Positions 62,693 through 64,000 of a stretch of DNA of 64,000 bases are shown piece by piece. The translations under genes and the position numbers were made by a program. How positions within the stretch are numbered: position 1 is the first letter of the stretch; the number at the start of each line of letters is the position of its first letter. Where the stretch lies: the NCBI RefSeq assembly GCF_003143855.1, contig NZ_QFRK01000024.1:53283-117282 (forward strand). The letters run 5' to 3'. The notes beneath the pieces are model-generated. The model had not been told where the DNA came from. It was given only the letters and a program-made list of their open reading frames with translations, and did not search any database. The stretch is from Streptomyces sp. NWU339. GTDB lineage: Bacteria > Actinomycetota > Actinomycetes > Streptomycetales > Streptomycetaceae.

Positions 62693-63654
62693 GCCGTCGC
62701 TCCCTCGGAGTTGACGTCGTCGTCCGGCACGACCACCGTGCCGACGCCCTTGTCGGTGAGGATCTGCAGCAGGATGGAGTGCTTGACCCGGCCGTCGACG
62801 ACGCGGGCACTGCGCACCCCGTTGTTCACGGCGTGCAGGCAGCCCTCCATCTTGGGGATCATTCCGGAGGCCAGCTCGGGCAGCAGCTCGGCCAGTTCGC
62901 CGGCGGTCAGGCGGGAGATCACCTCGTCGCTGTGCGGCCAGTTCCTGTACAGACCCCCGACGTCGGTCAGGATCAACAGCATCTCGGCGCCGAGCGCGGC
63001 AGCGAGGGCCGCGGCCGCGGTGTCGGCGTTGACATTGAACACGCCGCCCTCGGCGGCGTCCTTCTCGTCTTCGGGCCGGGCGATGGAGGAGATGACCGGA
63101 ATGCGTCCGTTGTCGATGAGGTCCTGCACGATCCCGGCGTCGATGCGGGCGACCTCGCCGACGCGGCCGATGTCCACGGACTTGCCGTCCTTCTGCGCGT
63201 AGCGCTTGACGGCGGTCATCAGGCGGGCGTCCTCACCCGTCAGACCCACCGCGTGCGGGCCGTGCGCGTTGAGCAGCCCGACCAGCTCGCGCTGCACCTT
63301 CCCGGCGAGGACCATGCGTACGACGTCCATGGTCTCGTCGGTGGTGACCCGCAGGCCGCTCTCGAACCGGGACTCCATGCCCAGGCGCTCGAGCTGTGCG
63401 CTGATCTGCGGGCCGCCGCCGTGCACCACGACGGGGTTCAGGCCCGCGTGCCGCAGATGGAGGATGTCCATGGCGAAGGCCGCCTTCAGGTCGTCGTCGA
63501 CCATGGCGTTGCCGCCGAGCTTGATGACGACGGTCTTGCCGTGGTGGCGCGCCGTCCCGGGCAGCGCCTCGACGAGGGGGCGGGCCTCGGGCGGGGCCGC
63601 GCTCTCGTCGGGGCGGCCGGGACCGGACGGGTCAGGAGACGGTGAAGTGCTCAT
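62689..63654 (-). CDS. argB: Acetylglutamate kinase
   Basis: A 321-residue amino acid kinase that phosphorylates N-acetylglutamate in arginine/ornithine synthesis. It has GKTVVIKLGGNAM (glycine-rich nucleotide loop), VVVHGGGPQIS, and NVNADTAAAALAAALGAE followed by LILTDVGGLY. The N-terminal 35 residues are a Pro/Ser-rich extension. The start at 63654 overlaps the argJ stop. A decayed relative of this gene lies at 55925-56144. Confidence 0.96.
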   Translation of the reverse strand: MSTSPSPDPSGPGRPDESAAPPEARPLVEALPGTARHHGKTVVIKLGGNAMVDDDLKAAFAMDILHLRHAGLNPVVVHGGGPQISAQLERLGMESRFESGLRVTTDETMDVVRMVLAGKVQRELVGLLNAHGPHAVGLTGEDARLMTAVKRYAQKDGKSVDIGRVGEVARIDAGIVQDLIDNGRIPVISSIARPEDEKDAAEGGVFNVNADTAAAALAAALGAEMLLILTDVGGLYRNWPHSDEVISRLTAGELAELLPELASGMIPKMEGCLHAVNNGVRSARVVDGRVKHSILLQILTDKGVGTVVVPDDDVNSEGATA

Positions 63655-64000
63655 GAGGAGTACTCGCTGTTCTCGTGGACGTAGTCGGCGGTGAGGTCGT
63701 TGGTCCAGATGACGGCGGAGTCCGTGCCCGCGGCGAGGTCCACGGTGATCCGGACCTCGCGACCGGTCATGTCGACCTTGTCGCGGTCCTCGCCGACACC
63801 GCCGTTCTTGCACACCCAGACGCCGTTGATGGCGACGTCGAGTTCGTCGGGTTCGAAGGCGGCCTTCGTGGTGCCGATCGCGGACAGCACCCGGCCCCAG
63901 TTGGGGTCCTCGCCGTGGACGGCGCACTTGAGGAGGTTGTTGCGGGCGATGGAGCGGCCCACCTCGACGGCGTCGTCCTCGGTCGCGGCGCCCACCACCT
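63651..64000 (-). CDS. argJ: Bifunctional ornithine acetyltransferase ArgJ (C-terminal part)
   Basis: The last 115 or so residues of ArgJ; the gene continues past the right edge. CAVHGEDPNWGRVLSAIGTT is the conserved beta-chain block, and the end NDLTADYVHENSEYSS is the usual ArgJ C terminus. ArgJ moves the acetyl group from N-acetylornithine to glutamate, releasing ornithine. It overlaps argB by four bases. Confidence 0.95.
   Translation of the reverse strand, partial: VVGAATEDDAVEVGRSIARNNLLKCAVHGEDPNWGRVLSAIGTTKAAFEPDELDVAINGVWVCKNGGVGEDRDKVDMTGREVRITVDLAAGTDSAVIWTNDLTADYVHENSEYSS

Overview
This window comes from a high-GC actinomycete chromosome, almost certainly Streptomyces. Codon third positions are strongly GC-biased. 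The AraC-family master regulator AdpA is present with a TTA (bldA-dependent) leucine codon. The cellobiose regulon cebR-cebEFG-bglC carries CebR palindromes, and the desferrioxamine operon desABCD and the receptor gene desE carry DmdR/IdeR-type iron boxes. From memory, the order ceb / orn / adpA / glmS / des / acyl-CoA catabolism matches a conserved chromosomal-core block of the genus.

Positions 1-44,247 are intact core genome. The order is: a partial nuclease-like gene and a PAP2 membrane phosphatase; a histidine phosphatase; a TPR regulator; a spermidine-synthase-like protein; a two-component system; cellobiose uptake and hydrolysis (bglC, cebG, cebF, cebE, divergent cebR); tRNA-His; oligoribonuclease; adpA with a 900-base upstream region; a universal stress protein; a second-type glmS; desferrioxamine synthesis and uptake; a leucine/branched-chain acyl-CoA operon (acyl-CoA carboxylase, HMG-CoA lyase, acyl-CoA dehydrogenase) with a divergent TetR gene and two palindromic operators; a second acyl-CoA dehydrogenase and a thioesterase; and a PucR / solute symporter / agmatinase-like / TPP-enzyme cassette.

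Positions 44,248-64,000 look very different and read as an accessory island containing a largely decayed biosynthetic gene cluster. Intact parts are two SARP activators, a gamma-butyrolactone-receptor-like TetR protein, a phosphopantetheinyl transferase, a type II thioesterase, an ABM-family monooxygenase, a didomain aromatase/cyclase, an NTF2/SnoaL-like protein, an ornithine N-hydroxylase (KtzI-like) divergent from a PaiB-family protein (KtzT-like piperazate synthase), an LmbU-type regulator, and argD-argB-argJ. Between them lie gene fossils: a KS-beta (chain length factor) gene with an in-frame TGA and a frameshift, a carrier-protein/PKS tail, an ANL-ligase tail, a FAD-monooxygenase stub, a DrrA-type C-terminal domain, an MbtH-like gene, a second argB carrying an internal inversion, and a mosaic of IS5, IS3 and IS1380 transposase pieces.

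Regulatory sites in the island fit its regulators. There is a butyrolactone-receptor operator-like palindrome before the first SARP gene, and several arrays of SARP-type heptamers repeating every 11 bases, the longest with five units. The intact genes at the right end (ornithine supply through argJBD, KtzI, KtzT, LmbU) together suggest that this strain retains, or recently lost, the means to make piperazic acid for a nonribosomal peptide. No peptide synthetase gene is in this window. Functional calls rest on motif recognition only; no database search was run.
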